Positions 17,963-27,412 of a DNA stretch of 64,000 nucleotides are shown here, one piece after another (positions within the stretch are counted from its first letter, which is position 1; each line of letters begins with the position of its first letter). Origin of the DNA: Hyphomicrobiales bacterium (GTDB lineage: Bacteria; Pseudomonadota; Alphaproteobacteria; Rhizobiales; Rhizobiaceae); assembly GCA_021775455.1 (NCBI GenBank), contig JAJFHU010000053.1, forward strand, positions 1 through 64,000, in the 5' to 3' direction. Made by a program: the position numbers and the translations under genes. The notes under the pieces were generated by a model. The model was not told the DNA's origin and did not search any database. It saw nothing but the letters and a program-made list of their open reading frames with translations.

Positions 17963-20900
17963 TTAGGAATTTTTCCACGGACCTTTGGGCAGTTGTTGCA
18001 AAATTGACCACTTCTGACTAGAATTTTTCATCTTCCATGTACGCCAAAAATATTGCCTCGCTATGCTTGAGCTAGCCGCCAGCAACGATGCTTCGTTGCA
18101 ATCATCCAGATGCGTTTCTCCGCTGAGATAGTCAACGGGAACAGAATTAGGAAATGTTTCAAGGATGTCTTTTACTGAGCCCCAAGCTTCTATTTTCAAC
18201 ATTCGACATTCACTGATTTCGAAATTTTTGAATAGTTTTGCACATGTCATTGTCTCTACATTCTGCACGAAAAAATGATGTTTCAACCTCGCGCTACAAA
18301 CATTGAGCGTTGACCAATCTTCGCTGGAAACATTTCTATACAACCGTGCGGTTCCGTTAGTTCCGCTTATGGCTGCGTTTATCATTTTGATATTTTCAAT
18401 ATTGTTAATTTCAACATTCTTTTCCATTAATCTAAATTTTCTTGCATCTGGCTCTACTGCAACAACTTTTATAAATGGAAACTTCTTCGCTAGAAATATT
18501 GCTCCAATTCCCAGGTGGGCACCTATATCAACGATAATGTCATTTTCTCTGAATGTGCAAAATTGTGTAAGCAAGTGATCATTGCTCGCTCGCCAAATGG
18601 CATTACCAATATCGGCGATTTTGCCAGGATCAACCAGGAATAATTCTTGGTCGTTTACCTTGTGAACGCCAATTGTATAGGGCCCAACATTCTTTAATTT
18701 TTTAGCGTTTCCATTTTTCTGCTTTACTGGTCTCGAATGCGCGTCTTTTTCAACCGGCCTTGGATTTGAAAGATGCGGCAAACGCGATCTGTCTGTAATG
18801 TTGTATTCGCCATCAAAAATATCACCATAAAGTAGTGTCTTCAATGATGATAAGACCAGCAATCGTGAAGGGATCGAAGATGCGGTTTTTGTCAACTCAT
18901 AAGCCCAACCCCATCCACGACGCATGGCGATAGACTGTGCAGCTGGACGAATCCCCCAGTAATGGTTACCGCGCCAAGCACTGCGCGGAATTTCCTGAAG
19001 GCATTTCGAGATCGCGCGCATGAACTGTTTCTTTTCATCGGAATGCACTCGTTCATTGTACATCCAATCCAAATGGCGCAGTTGTGTCCGAATAATCTGA
19101 CCCCATACAACTTCGGGGACATTCCATTCTTTTAATGCAGCAGTCGCCACACGGAATATTTCAAAGATTTGATACTTGTCTTTCCCGGTCATTGAAGAAA
19201 TCTGACCAGGTCTGTTCTGCCGGTAGAAGACGACTGGATCATCGATCACTGTAATATTTTCAGCTTTGACCAAACACTTGATGTGGAACAGTGTATCTTC
19301 GTAAGAATTTAACCCACCCAGAAAATCGAGTTTATTTTTTCTCAGAAATTCAGCATTGTAAATTTTTGTCCACGCAACCATTTCGAGTTGCATTGCGAGA
19401 GGCTCTTCTTCCAGCTTGAAACAATAATTTTTTGCGAAAGGGCTAATCCGCTTCCTGGTAAGGTGATCAAACAAGGGAGCGAAATTCTTTGATTCATTGT
19501 CATATATAATGGTTGCGCTAGCGATTACCACATCTGCATCAAGTAAGTGTGCACGATCATAAAGTTTCTCGCACATTCGTATGTCAGCCCAGTCATCACC
19601 ATCTATAAATGCTATGTACTCGCCTTTTGCCTCCGCCAAACCAACATTGCGGACACTGGCTAATCCAACATTTGATTTGATCCCAATTACCCGTAGATTG
19701 GGGTACATTTCGCAATATTGCATAAGTATATCTCGAGTATTATCGGTTGATGCGTCGTCAACGGCAATAATTTCAATATTATCAAGCGTTTGATAAACCA
19801 GTGAGTCCAGACATTGAGCCAAATATTTTTCTACGTTGTAAGCTGCCAATATCACCGAAACGAGAGGCGTCCGGGGCTTGGCTCGCCTTCGATTGTTTTT
19901 TCCTATATTAGATAATTCCGTATAATCTAACTTTGCTCTTGCTACTTTATCTGAATTCTCGGTTGTATTGTTCGGCTCCTTTTTTTTGGTCGCCAATTCT
20001 ATCTCACGAACTATTTTCTTAGCGACGGATGGCCAATTGTGCCATTCGGCAGCCAATTTCTCAGCACCGGATGCAAGTTGTTTTCTGAATATTGGTTTAT
20101 TCAAAATCACGTCCATGGCTTTCGCCAATGCTTCGGAATCTCTTGGTTCACAAAGAAAAATATTGGTGCCATGAACAAGTTCAGAATCAACCCCAACATC
20201 CCCTTTTGTAGCTATAATCGGAAGTTTGTGGGTAGCCGCCGCGGCCAGCGAACTATTGTTTAGGGTAACTCCCCAATCGATTGGAAGAACACACGTATCG
20301 CTTGCATGCATGAATTCCGATCCACTCTCACTATCCCAATCAAATGGGCCAGTCCAAGTCACTGACTCGCTTATTCCGAGCTTTTCTGGAAGCTTCTTTA
20401 CCAAGGAATAGTATTCTTCATCCTTCGCAGCATCATGAGATACCTTCAAGCGCCCACCGGCGATCAGCAAATGTGATTTAGGCTCTTTTCGGTGTAGGTT
20501 TTCAAATGCGAACAACAAACTGTCCAAACCTTTGCCAGGATAAATATATCCCCAAAACAGGAACACAAACGCATCTGTTTCGATGCCGTATTTTTTTCGG
20601 ATTTTTTCCCGAATTTGTGCGGTGCTGGCTTTTGACTGTCTGATTAAGGGAGGTGGTGGAATGACAACAGTTTTTTCTCCCACAATTGACTCTTCCTCAA
20701 TCAGTGCATTCTTGTGAGGCTCACTGAGTGTGATAATTTTATCACTTTTACTCAGTAGAGTACCAAATCGCGGATGGAAACTGCCACTTGTCACATAAGA
20801 GGCGATTTTTCGTATGGCGGCCTTGAAAGCGGATTGTTCTATTTTTTTCGCTTCAAGCGCTTCAATCTGGCAAATGAATGGAGCGTTAATTCCAGCACGC

Positions 20901-21205
20901 TTTACTATAGAAGGCAAAGCGGTCACCATCATGCTGTTTTTGTAAACCCAACCCAAATATATAAGAAAAACCGCATCAGGTTGAATTGATCGGAGAGCTT
21001 TATTCAAATTTCCAATTTCTGAAAAGGACCAATTTTCCATCACCGGATAAATGGATATGTTCGATTTCGTTGCAGGTATGGCACCCTTTTGGCAAATTAC
21101 ATGCACATCAATTCCCTCAAGCGCCAACTGTTCGCTTAAGTGCAACGCGTGATTGGCCTCCGGCGCATCAACGGGTGGATAAACTGTAATGATAGCAAGT
21201 TTCAT
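17963..21205 (-). CDS. Three-domain glycosyltransferase: GT4 + GT2 + FkbM-type methyltransferase
   Basis: A 1080-residue fusion. Residues 1-405 form a GT-B glycosyltransferase of family 4 type (MKLAIITVYPPVDAPEA; FWGYIYPGKGLDSLL; the acceptor/donor region CEPRDSEALAKAM). Residues 447-700 form a GT-A family 2 enzyme (PLVSVILAAYNVEKYLAQCLD; VDDASTDNT; FIDGDDW as the DxD motif). Residues 880-1050 form an FkbM-like SAM-dependent methyltransferase with VDIGAHLGIGAIF and VAVEPD; its usual KIDxEGxE motif is altered to KIEAWGSVKD, so this domain may be weak or inactive. No signal or membrane segment; cytoplasmic action on a lipid-linked or nucleotide sugar substrate is expected. It is 25 bp downstream of the epimerase gene, so co-transcribed with it. 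Product unknown. Confidence 0.8.
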   Translation of the reverse strand: MKLAIITVYPPVDAPEANHALHLSEQLALEGIDVHVICQKGAIPATKSNISIYPVMENWSFSEIGNLNKALRSIQPDAVFLIYLGWVYKNSMMVTALPSIVKRAGINAPFICQIEALEAKKIEQSAFKAAIRKIASYVTSGSFHPRFGTLLSKSDKIITLSEPHKNALIEEESIVGEKTVVIPPPPLIRQSKASTAQIREKIRKKYGIETDAFVFLFWGYIYPGKGLDSLLFAFENLHRKEPKSHLLIAGGRLKVSHDAAKDEEYYSLVKKLPEKLGISESVTWTGPFDWDSESGSEFMHASDTCVLPIDWGVTLNNSSLAAAATHKLPIIATKGDVGVDSELVHGTNIFLCEPRDSEALAKAMDVILNKPIFRKQLASGAEKLAAEWHNWPSVAKKIVREIELATKKKEPNNTTENSDKVARAKLDYTELSNIGKNNRRRAKPRTPLVSVILAAYNVEKYLAQCLDSLVYQTLDNIEIIAVDDASTDNTRDILMQYCEMYPNLRVIGIKSNVGLASVRNVGLAEAKGEYIAFIDGDDWADIRMCEKLYDRAHLLDADVVIASATIIYDNESKNFAPLFDHLTRKRISPFAKNYCFKLEEEPLAMQLEMVAWTKIYNAEFLRKNKLDFLGGLNSYEDTLFHIKCLVKAENITVIDDPVVFYRQNRPGQISSMTGKDKYQIFEIFRVATAALKEWNVPEVVWGQIIRTQLRHLDWMYNERVHSDEKKQFMRAISKCLQEIPRSAWRGNHYWGIRPAAQSIAMRRGWGWAYELTKTASSIPSRLLVLSSLKTLLYGDIFDGEYNITDRSRLPHLSNPRPVEKDAHSRPVKQKNGNAKKLKNVGPYTIGVHKVNDQELFLVDPGKIADIGNAIWRASNDHLLTQFCTFRENDIIVDIGAHLGIGAIFLAKKFPFIKVVAVEPDARKFRLMEKNVEINNIENIKMINAAISGTNGTARLYRNVSSEDWSTLNVCSARLKHHFFVQNVETMTCAKLFKNFEISECRMLKIEAWGSVKDILETFPNSVPVDYLSGETHLDDCNEASLLAASSSIARQYFWRTWKMKNSSQKWSILQQLPKGPWKNS

Positions 21206-21230
21206 TCATGTTCCCGGCAGATAAAAAATC

Positions 21231-22289
21231 TTATGCAAGTTCATTATCGGAAATTATTTGAGAAATTATTTCCTTTATCCCAATTTTTACATCCCAATCG
21301 CAGAAATGCTCCCTAAATTTAGAATTGTCGCTAATCCACCACATGTGATCACCAGATCTGGGCTGTTCACACAATGTGAAATCCAACTTCTTTCCGCTGA
21401 CTTCAAAGCAAATGTCTATCGCTTCCAATATTGAACAATTAGCAGCTCTACCACCACCTATATTGTATATTTCTCCAGCACGTGGATTCTGAAAGAAGTT
21501 TACAAAGGCATCTACAAGGTCTTTGCTGTGCAAATTGTCCCTTACCTGTTTTCCCTTGTACCCATAGATTTCATACTTTTTTCCCGTCATTACACAACGA
21601 ACCAAATATGATAGAAATCCATGCAATCGTGCACCAGCATGATGTTGTCCGGTCAGGCATCCGGCACGAAATACTGCTGTTTTCATTCCAAAGTAGTGCC
21701 CATATTCCTGAACCAGAATATCTGCGGACAGTTTTGACACGCCAAACAACGAGTGTTTCGACGCATCAATACTCATGGATTCGTCAATCCCATTGTAAAA
21801 TCGGTGCTCCTCACTGATTTCCCAACGAGTAGGCAATTCGTGTAGTGGCAACCTGTTTGGCGTGTTCCCATAAACCTTGTTTGTCGAACAAAAAACAAAA
21901 ACACAATCTGGACAGTGTTTCCTGGCGGCCTCGAGTAGATTCAACGAACCTTGGGCATTTATGGAAAAATCAGTCAATGGATCCGTTGCTGCCCAATCGT
22001 GGGAAGGTTGAGCTGCAGTATGAACGACCAATTTAATGTCTGAGGAATACGTTTTGAATATTTCATCAATCAACTCCATATTCCGGATATCGGCATCATG
22101 ATGAATGTAGCTATCAGAGAGTTGGTCAACTAGTTTTTCCAGCGTGTTTGCAGTAGATGCCGCAGCACCGAAAAACTTCATCCTCATATCGTTGTCAATG
22201 CCAACAACAGTATATCCCAAATCAGCAAAGGTCCTGACCGATTCCGAACCTACCAATCCGGCTGCGCCGGTTACCACTACAATAGACAT
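21231..22289 (-). CDS. SDR-family nucleotide-sugar epimerase, CDP-paratose 2-epimerase-like
   Basis: A 352-residue extended SDR. The N-terminus VVTGAAGLVGSE binds NAD; the substrate segment is HTAAQPSHDWAATDP, followed by FCSTNKVYGNTPNRLPL and the active-site region SLFGVSKLSADIL; then FRAGCLTGQHHAGARLHGF. These motifs match the CDP-paratose/CDP-tyvelose epimerase subgroup, which inverts C2 of a CDP-dideoxyhexose. The genes for CDP-sugar synthesis are not in the window, so the real substrate may be another nucleotide sugar. The start ATG is at 22289, preceded by AGGCGG. It stands between the two large glycosyltransferases on the same strand. Confidence 0.8.
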   Translation of the reverse strand: MSIVVVTGAAGLVGSESVRTFADLGYTVVGIDNDMRMKFFGAAASTANTLEKLVDQLSDSYIHHDADIRNMELIDEIFKTYSSDIKLVVHTAAQPSHDWAATDPLTDFSINAQGSLNLLEAARKHCPDCVFVFCSTNKVYGNTPNRLPLHELPTRWEISEEHRFYNGIDESMSIDASKHSLFGVSKLSADILVQEYGHYFGMKTAVFRAGCLTGQHHAGARLHGFLSYLVRCVMTGKKYEIYGYKGKQVRDNLHSKDLVDAFVNFFQNPRAGEIYNIGGGRAANCSILEAIDICFEVSGKKLDFTLCEQPRSGDHMWWISDNSKFREHFCDWDVKIGIKEIISQIISDNELA

Positions 22290-22558
22290 TGTTTTCCGCC
22301 TGTTGTTTGATATTGATTATTGGATTTTCGCCTGTCCTGACAACAATCAAGATCAATTAAACCTGGCAATGAAGTGATTGTGTTATTTGGATGGCTTATA
22401 CAAATGCATTCCGCCTGGAACGAGCGAAAAGATGAAATCACTTTGCATAGTTGGAAATCATTCCGGGAAATTGTTTTCTTTAACACCAGCTTGTTACGAT
22501 CCGGTTATGAATTGTATATCGGTTCAAATTTAATACACAGCAGGTACTTAGTTTTTCA
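22290..22558. other. Spacer inside polysaccharide block
   Basis: 269 bp between two minus-strand genes. No ORF is convincing. The sequence ACAGGCGG occurs before the start codons of both flanking genes (22289 and 25855), probably as part of their ribosome-binding sites. A promoter for the epimerase/glycosyltransferase pair may lie here. Confidence 0.4.
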
Positions 22559-25500
22559 TTAATCCTCCCAGGCAATAATTAATTTCCGCCAGTGTGCACT
22601 TGCGGGAGCAGCTTTCGACTTCGAAGATAAACGGATTGCCAATTGGAGTGTTAGCGGATATTTGCATATATCATTCAAATCTAAATTTATGTCATGTAGT
22701 TGGGATTTTCTTTCAACTTTTTTCCACTCCGAAAATGCTATGCAGTTTTCTGGTCCGTTGTCACGCCAGATAGTGGGTCTGTCTGGCAATGCAACGGCCA
22801 TCGAAAGTTCGAAGGGAGAAGAATCTTCATCAGCAACTTCTACTTTGCCCAGAATTTTTTTCACATATGGCGGGATTACACCATCAAGCGCAGCAACAAC
22901 TATACCATTGCTGCTTGGCCTTAGATACAGACCGCCCTCGGTAGGGAGTATCAGCAAGGGTAATCTTGATGGATAGTCTGTTGCAAGACGGGCATAGCAA
23001 AGTTCATTTTGAGTTAATTCCCGAGCCCTTTGCCGACCTTCAGGCACCCTGCCCCTTGGCCTGGAAAATTCCTCGCCACCGATCGATATGCTCATACGAA
23101 TGCCGGAAAAGCAGGCAGTAGTAAAATTGCCATCGCCAGATTCTTCTAACCTGGTCGCAACTACCAAGTTCATTGGCCCGTCCAATGGTGCATTTAGCGT
23201 GACCTTGATGGTTTTTTTCTGGTGTGGTTGAGTTAATTTCACCCATCCGCTGCAACCTGTATTCGGCTCATAGTTTGATTCATGAATGGCTGTGATTGGA
23301 TCGTCACCCATCGGTACAATCAGAGCAATAAATTCTGTCGCATGGGTAATCGCCTGATCAAGGGATACATCAAGTAAAACTCCCGTACAAAATTTGGGGC
23401 AGCCGGCAGAAAGTACTGCGATTGACAAGTTTCCAGAATTAGCATGTAGGTAGAGTTTGCTGTCTTCAACATAAGATAATGGTACATTCTCGCTTTCTGG
23501 ATATGAATATATTTGAAATTGCCTCAGCTCAGTTTCCTTAAGTGGAATCTCTGCACTCAAGCCCAAATCAAATTCCAAAAGTGCATTTTCAATATCAGTC
23601 CTGGATTTGAATCCAGTCAAACTAACTTGACCAAGACCAGCAGTACCAATTCGCCCAAACAAGTTTTTAGCCGTATTTACTCGACCGTCATTGATAGCAA
23701 TGGAAGAGAGTAAATCAATAGCAGTTTCAGAGTTTGAATCCATATCGGACAGTTTGGCAAAATCGCGGTTTGATTCACTGTAATTTAGGTTAGAATGCAT
23801 CAGGTTCTTTTCGAATTCAGCAACATCCCTGGAAATCACTAAATTCAGCAGGAGTTCCAATTTTTCAAATCCGTGTTCACGATAAAGATTTATGATTGGT
23901 TGCCGGTTGTCGTACCAGTGTGAATTGCGCCACATTGAATCGGCGCTGGAGCGATACCAGTACAAAGATTCTGGTATAACTCGAAGCTTCATTCCACTGA
24001 GAGAAGCGCGTGCAAAAAATTCCCAATCTTGTGCAGCAAATCCATAATCCTCATTCAGAAAACCAATTTTGTCGAAAACCTTTCGGCGAATGATACAGGT
24101 TGCGTCTCCAAACACATTTGAAACAAATCCTGCGTTGATGTCTGCGCCAATTGGCAAGTAATGCGTCAGGCCACTGGATTCATTCCGAGGTACTGAGTCA
24201 CCGTGGTAATACGATTGAAAACATGTACAGATGTCTGCATTTGACATTAATATTGCTTTTGCAAACCGAGCAACAGAATTGCTCATTAATGCATTGTCAT
24301 CGTCCAGGAAAACAATCAGTTCGCCTTTCGCCGACTTAATACCGAGATTTCTGGCCGCGCCGAGATACTTATTGGATTGGCGTATTATTTTCCAGTTCCG
24401 TCGTTTGAATTTGTTCTCCAGTCGATCAAGCAAATCATGCGACGCTTTCAAAGTGCTCCCATCATCAACAATAACCAGTTCAATGTTTTTGTATTTTTGG
24501 TTTTCAACAGATTGTACCGCCTGCTCCAGGAAGTTTGGCCGGTCATGATGCACCACTATCACGGAAACCAGGGGAAGGGTTTCAAGCTTTTTCGTGGAAT
24601 TTCTGTTTCGAAGTGACACTCTCAATCCGCTGACATGTTCAGACAATAGCGATTGCTTTTCCGCCTGTTTTAGTTTTGGGGAAACATTAAATGCTGGATT
24701 TGCAATCGCTTCCGCAAGTTTACCAGCCAATGCATCAGGAACTGGTTCGACCAAACATTTTTTATGATCTGTTTTTGATATCATCTCCCGAACAGCTCCA
24801 ACATCGGTTGCAATGATTGGAATTGCAGAATCGAGACAGGCGGACAGCCATACATTTACAGATGTGACTTCAAGTGGAAATACGGCAATGCAATTTCGTG
24901 ATTTCATGTAGGATAGACAATCCTCCGGGGTAAACTGAGGAAGCATGTTTATTCTAAAAGGCCACGTTCTTGCACGACGTAGAAACATTCCACCGGAATG
25001 TTCACCTTGCACTTGATCGAATTCACCAATCATTGTGATTGTTAGATCAGTGGGTAGCGAGTCAATTGCAAGTTCCACCGCATCACACAACATGGGTAAA
25101 CCTCCAATGGATTCATTATTGGAAAAAAAGACCAACTCGTTTGCCCCATCGCCAAGGTCCAATTCGGCCTTATTTTGATTGAGCGGCTTAAATTCGATTG
25201 GCTGAGGTGGGTTCAGTACATGGCAGGCTTTCGGTAATTTCCATTTCTCTTGCTTCATCCAAGCAAGCAGAGCAGATGATGTGCAAATAATTTCATCGCT
25301 CGCCTGTGCGCAATATATTTCCATGTGGACCGCAACAATTTGCTGCATATCGGACACGAAAAACTTTTCAGTTTGTGTGCGCCGCATAATTGGATCATTG
25401 GCAATGGAAATCAGTAATGGGCATTCAGCAAAGGTTCCACATTCTTTTCCCAACAAAGTATAGAACGCAAGACCATCCTCAAGGCAAAAGTATGCTACAT

Positions 25501-25855
25501 CGCATTTGTTTTCCTTTAAGAATTCATAGATGGATGCAGACACTTTTTCGTGGGTAGCGATAAACGGAGAGAGCGATTTGGAATTTTTCAGAAGTTCCAG
25601 TTTTATTGAGTAATTTTCCAGATAATAAAATTTAATACTCTCGAATTCCTGGTCACCGAGTTCCTGAGATTCCAAAGAGTTTAAACAAATCACAATCGTG
25701 ACGTCATTTCCCTGCTCGGACATGCATTGTGCAATACCAGATATACACGCACCTCGATTGTTTGGCTTTCGAAGGCCAAGCAGTTCTTTTGAAAAGATTG
25801 TGATTTTTAACGGACCACCTTTCCTGCGCAGTTGATTGAGAATTTTCTTCTTCAT
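22559..25855 (-). CDS. Large glycosyltransferase: GT4-like + GT2 + C-terminal beta-rich domain
   Basis: A 1098-residue protein. Residues 15-410 are GT-B-like (KITIFSKELLGLRKPNN; NDPIMRRT; SACLDSAIPIIATDVGAVREMI). Residues 428-650 are a GT-A family 2 domain: PLVSVIVVHHDRPNFLEQAV, VIVDDGSTLKA, FLDDDNALM (DxD) and FAAQDWEFFARA. Residues about 750-1098 lack transferase motifs and are rich in beta-type sequence, ending with LPLLILPTEGGLYLRPSSNG and SSKSKAAPASAHWRKL; I could not assign this part, though it might be a carbohydrate-binding module. No membrane segment. It is the first gene of the minus-strand polysaccharide set and likely adds several sugars to a surface glycan (inference). Confidence 0.75.
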   Translation of the reverse strand: MKKKILNQLRRKGGPLKITIFSKELLGLRKPNNRGACISGIAQCMSEQGNDVTIVICLNSLESQELGDQEFESIKFYYLENYSIKLELLKNSKSLSPFIATHEKVSASIYEFLKENKCDVAYFCLEDGLAFYTLLGKECGTFAECPLLISIANDPIMRRTQTEKFFVSDMQQIVAVHMEIYCAQASDEIICTSSALLAWMKQEKWKLPKACHVLNPPQPIEFKPLNQNKAELDLGDGANELVFFSNNESIGGLPMLCDAVELAIDSLPTDLTITMIGEFDQVQGEHSGGMFLRRARTWPFRINMLPQFTPEDCLSYMKSRNCIAVFPLEVTSVNVWLSACLDSAIPIIATDVGAVREMISKTDHKKCLVEPVPDALAGKLAEAIANPAFNVSPKLKQAEKQSLLSEHVSGLRVSLRNRNSTKKLETLPLVSVIVVHHDRPNFLEQAVQSVENQKYKNIELVIVDDGSTLKASHDLLDRLENKFKRRNWKIIRQSNKYLGAARNLGIKSAKGELIVFLDDDNALMSNSVARFAKAILMSNADICTCFQSYYHGDSVPRNESSGLTHYLPIGADINAGFVSNVFGDATCIIRRKVFDKIGFLNEDYGFAAQDWEFFARASLSGMKLRVIPESLYWYRSSADSMWRNSHWYDNRQPIINLYREHGFEKLELLLNLVISRDVAEFEKNLMHSNLNYSESNRDFAKLSDMDSNSETAIDLLSSIAINDGRVNTAKNLFGRIGTAGLGQVSLTGFKSRTDIENALLEFDLGLSAEIPLKETELRQFQIYSYPESENVPLSYVEDSKLYLHANSGNLSIAVLSAGCPKFCTGVLLDVSLDQAITHATEFIALIVPMGDDPITAIHESNYEPNTGCSGWVKLTQPHQKKTIKVTLNAPLDGPMNLVVATRLEESGDGNFTTACFSGIRMSISIGGEEFSRPRGRVPEGRQRARELTQNELCYARLATDYPSRLPLLILPTEGGLYLRPSSNGIVVAALDGVIPPYVKKILGKVEVADEDSSPFELSMAVALPDRPTIWRDNGPENCIAFSEWKKVERKSQLHDINLDLNDICKYPLTLQLAIRLSSKSKAAPASAHWRKLIIAWED

Positions 25856-26371
25856 TATGATTGCAGCCCGCCTGTTTCGATCATTGCAACTCCGTACGAT
25901 TTACGTTTCATTTCTGCACTCATCCATGTGGGACTTAACTTAGCCTTGACTACAAAAGTAGGCCACAGAAACAAATTGCAATTCGACAATCTTGGTTAAA
26001 TACACTTTGTAGAAGAGCGCAGCGGTGTGGCGTAACATTTTCCTCTGACCGAGCAATTATGGTTACATCTTTAATCCCGGTAATTGCAACAGCTTGGCAT
26101 TTCGCATTTGGTTGCACATTGAGTATTGCCTTCAGCGCTTTGATATTAAAGTAAAATATGATTTTTATAGTTTGACATCAACTGCTTGTTCTCTTACGTT
26201 ATTAGAATTAAAGGGGCTTAAGCTATTTGTAAGTTGCGTTTGTTTAAGCATGTTTTGTGTGTGAAGCGCTGGGATTTGGTATGATCTTTTTGGGAAGGTC
26301 GAAGTCAGTTGATTATCTTGTAGCGTTTCAATAATGGGGTCATGCCGTATACGCCTGAGGTAGGATAGGTG
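25856..26371. other. Divergent 516 bp regulatory region of the polysaccharide block
   Basis: The region separates the large glycosyltransferase gene (minus) from the UDP-glucuronate decarboxylase gene (plus) and should contain promoters for both. It has a candidate plus-strand promoter at 26172-26200. I find no protein-coding ORF with a ribosome-binding site and no RNA gene. Confidence 0.5.
26172..26200 (+). promoter_or_regulatory. Candidate promoter for uxs-galE
   Basis: TTGACA (26172-26177), 17 bp spacer, TACGTT (26195-26200). The -35 is a perfect match, the -10 is weak. It would leave a 5' leader of about 160 bases before the ATG at 26372, long enough for post-transcriptional control. Confidence 0.35.
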
Positions 26372-27412
26372 ATGAGTAACGGCAGAACATTTCATTCCAC
26401 AAAGACTTGTGGAAATGAAGAGGATGTACTTTCTCAAGTTTCAAAAAAAATTCTGGTTGCCGGCGGTGCTGGTTTTATTGGATCGCATTTATGTAAGCGA
26501 CTAATAAATGATGGCCATAATGTCACTTGCCTGGATAATTTTCTAACAGGGCAACGGAACAATATTTCAGGTTTAGCAGATTGTTCTCGCTTTCAACTGA
26601 TTGAACACGACATAGTTGAACCAATTTTTTTCGCAGAATCCTTCGATCAAATCTATAATCTTGCTTGCCCGGCATCTCCTCCCAAATATCAGGAAAATCC
26701 GGTTCATACATTAATGACCAGTGTGATCGGTTCCGCCAATTTGCTGAATCTGGCGAAGGAACATAATTCCGAAATTCTGCTGACGTCCACGTCTGAAGTA
26801 TACGGAGATCCGGTAGTTCACCCGCAATCTGAAGGTTACCGGGGGAATGTCAACTGCACGGGACCTCGGGCGTGTTATGATGAAGGCAAGCGCTGTGCAG
26901 AAACCCTATTCTTTGATTTTGCACGCGTACATGGCGTTCGCATCAAGGTTGCCCGGCTATTCAACACTTACGGTCCGAACATGATGGCAGATGATGGCCG
27001 TGTGGTATCAAACTTTATAAATCAGGCGCTACAGGATCAGGACATCACTGTTTATGGCGACGGAAAGCAGACCCGGTCGCTTTGCTATGTTGACGACATG
27101 GTCGACGGATTGGTTGGTTTGATGAAGTTTGAAGAAAATTTTCTTGGTCCAGTAAATTTGGGTAACCCTGCCGAGTTGCGAGTTCTGGATTTGGCGAAAA
27201 AAATAATTGGCCAAGTGGGTTCTTCATCCAGAATAATATTTAAGCCACTGCCCATTGATGATCCAAAACGAAGAAAACCAGACATCACGTTGGCCATAGA
27301 AACATTGAACTGGCAACCTTCCACCGGGCTAAAAATAGGCTTGGGGCGGACGATATCCTATTTTGACAAGCAGGTAACCAAATGTCCATTATCATTTGGG
27401 TTGGCTGAATGA
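26372..27412 (+). CDS. UDP-glucuronate decarboxylase (UDP-xylose synthase)
   Basis: A 346-residue extended SDR that oxidises and decarboxylates UDP-glucuronate to UDP-xylose. The N-terminal Rossmann motif is VAGGAGFIGSHLCKRL; the family signature NLACPASPPKYQENPVHT, TSTSEVYGDP and ARACYDEGKR-type segment (PRACYDEGKRCAE, with the YxxxK catalytic pair) are intact, as are VARLFNTYGPNM and VYGDGKQTRSLCYVDD. An in-frame GTG directly precedes the ATG at 26372; I chose the ATG. It overlaps galE by ATGA, so the two are translationally coupled. UDP-xylose would feed the glycosyltransferases of this block. Confidence 0.92.
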   Translation: MSNGRTFHSTKTCGNEEDVLSQVSKKILVAGGAGFIGSHLCKRLINDGHNVTCLDNFLTGQRNNISGLADCSRFQLIEHDIVEPIFFAESFDQIYNLACPASPPKYQENPVHTLMTSVIGSANLLNLAKEHNSEILLTSTSEVYGDPVVHPQSEGYRGNVNCTGPRACYDEGKRCAETLFFDFARVHGVRIKVARLFNTYGPNMMADDGRVVSNFINQALQDQDITVYGDGKQTRSLCYVDDMVDGLVGLMKFEENFLGPVNLGNPAELRVLDLAKKIIGQVGSSSRIIFKPLPIDDPKRRKPDITLAIETLNWQPSTGLKIGLGRTISYFDKQVTKCPLSFGLAE

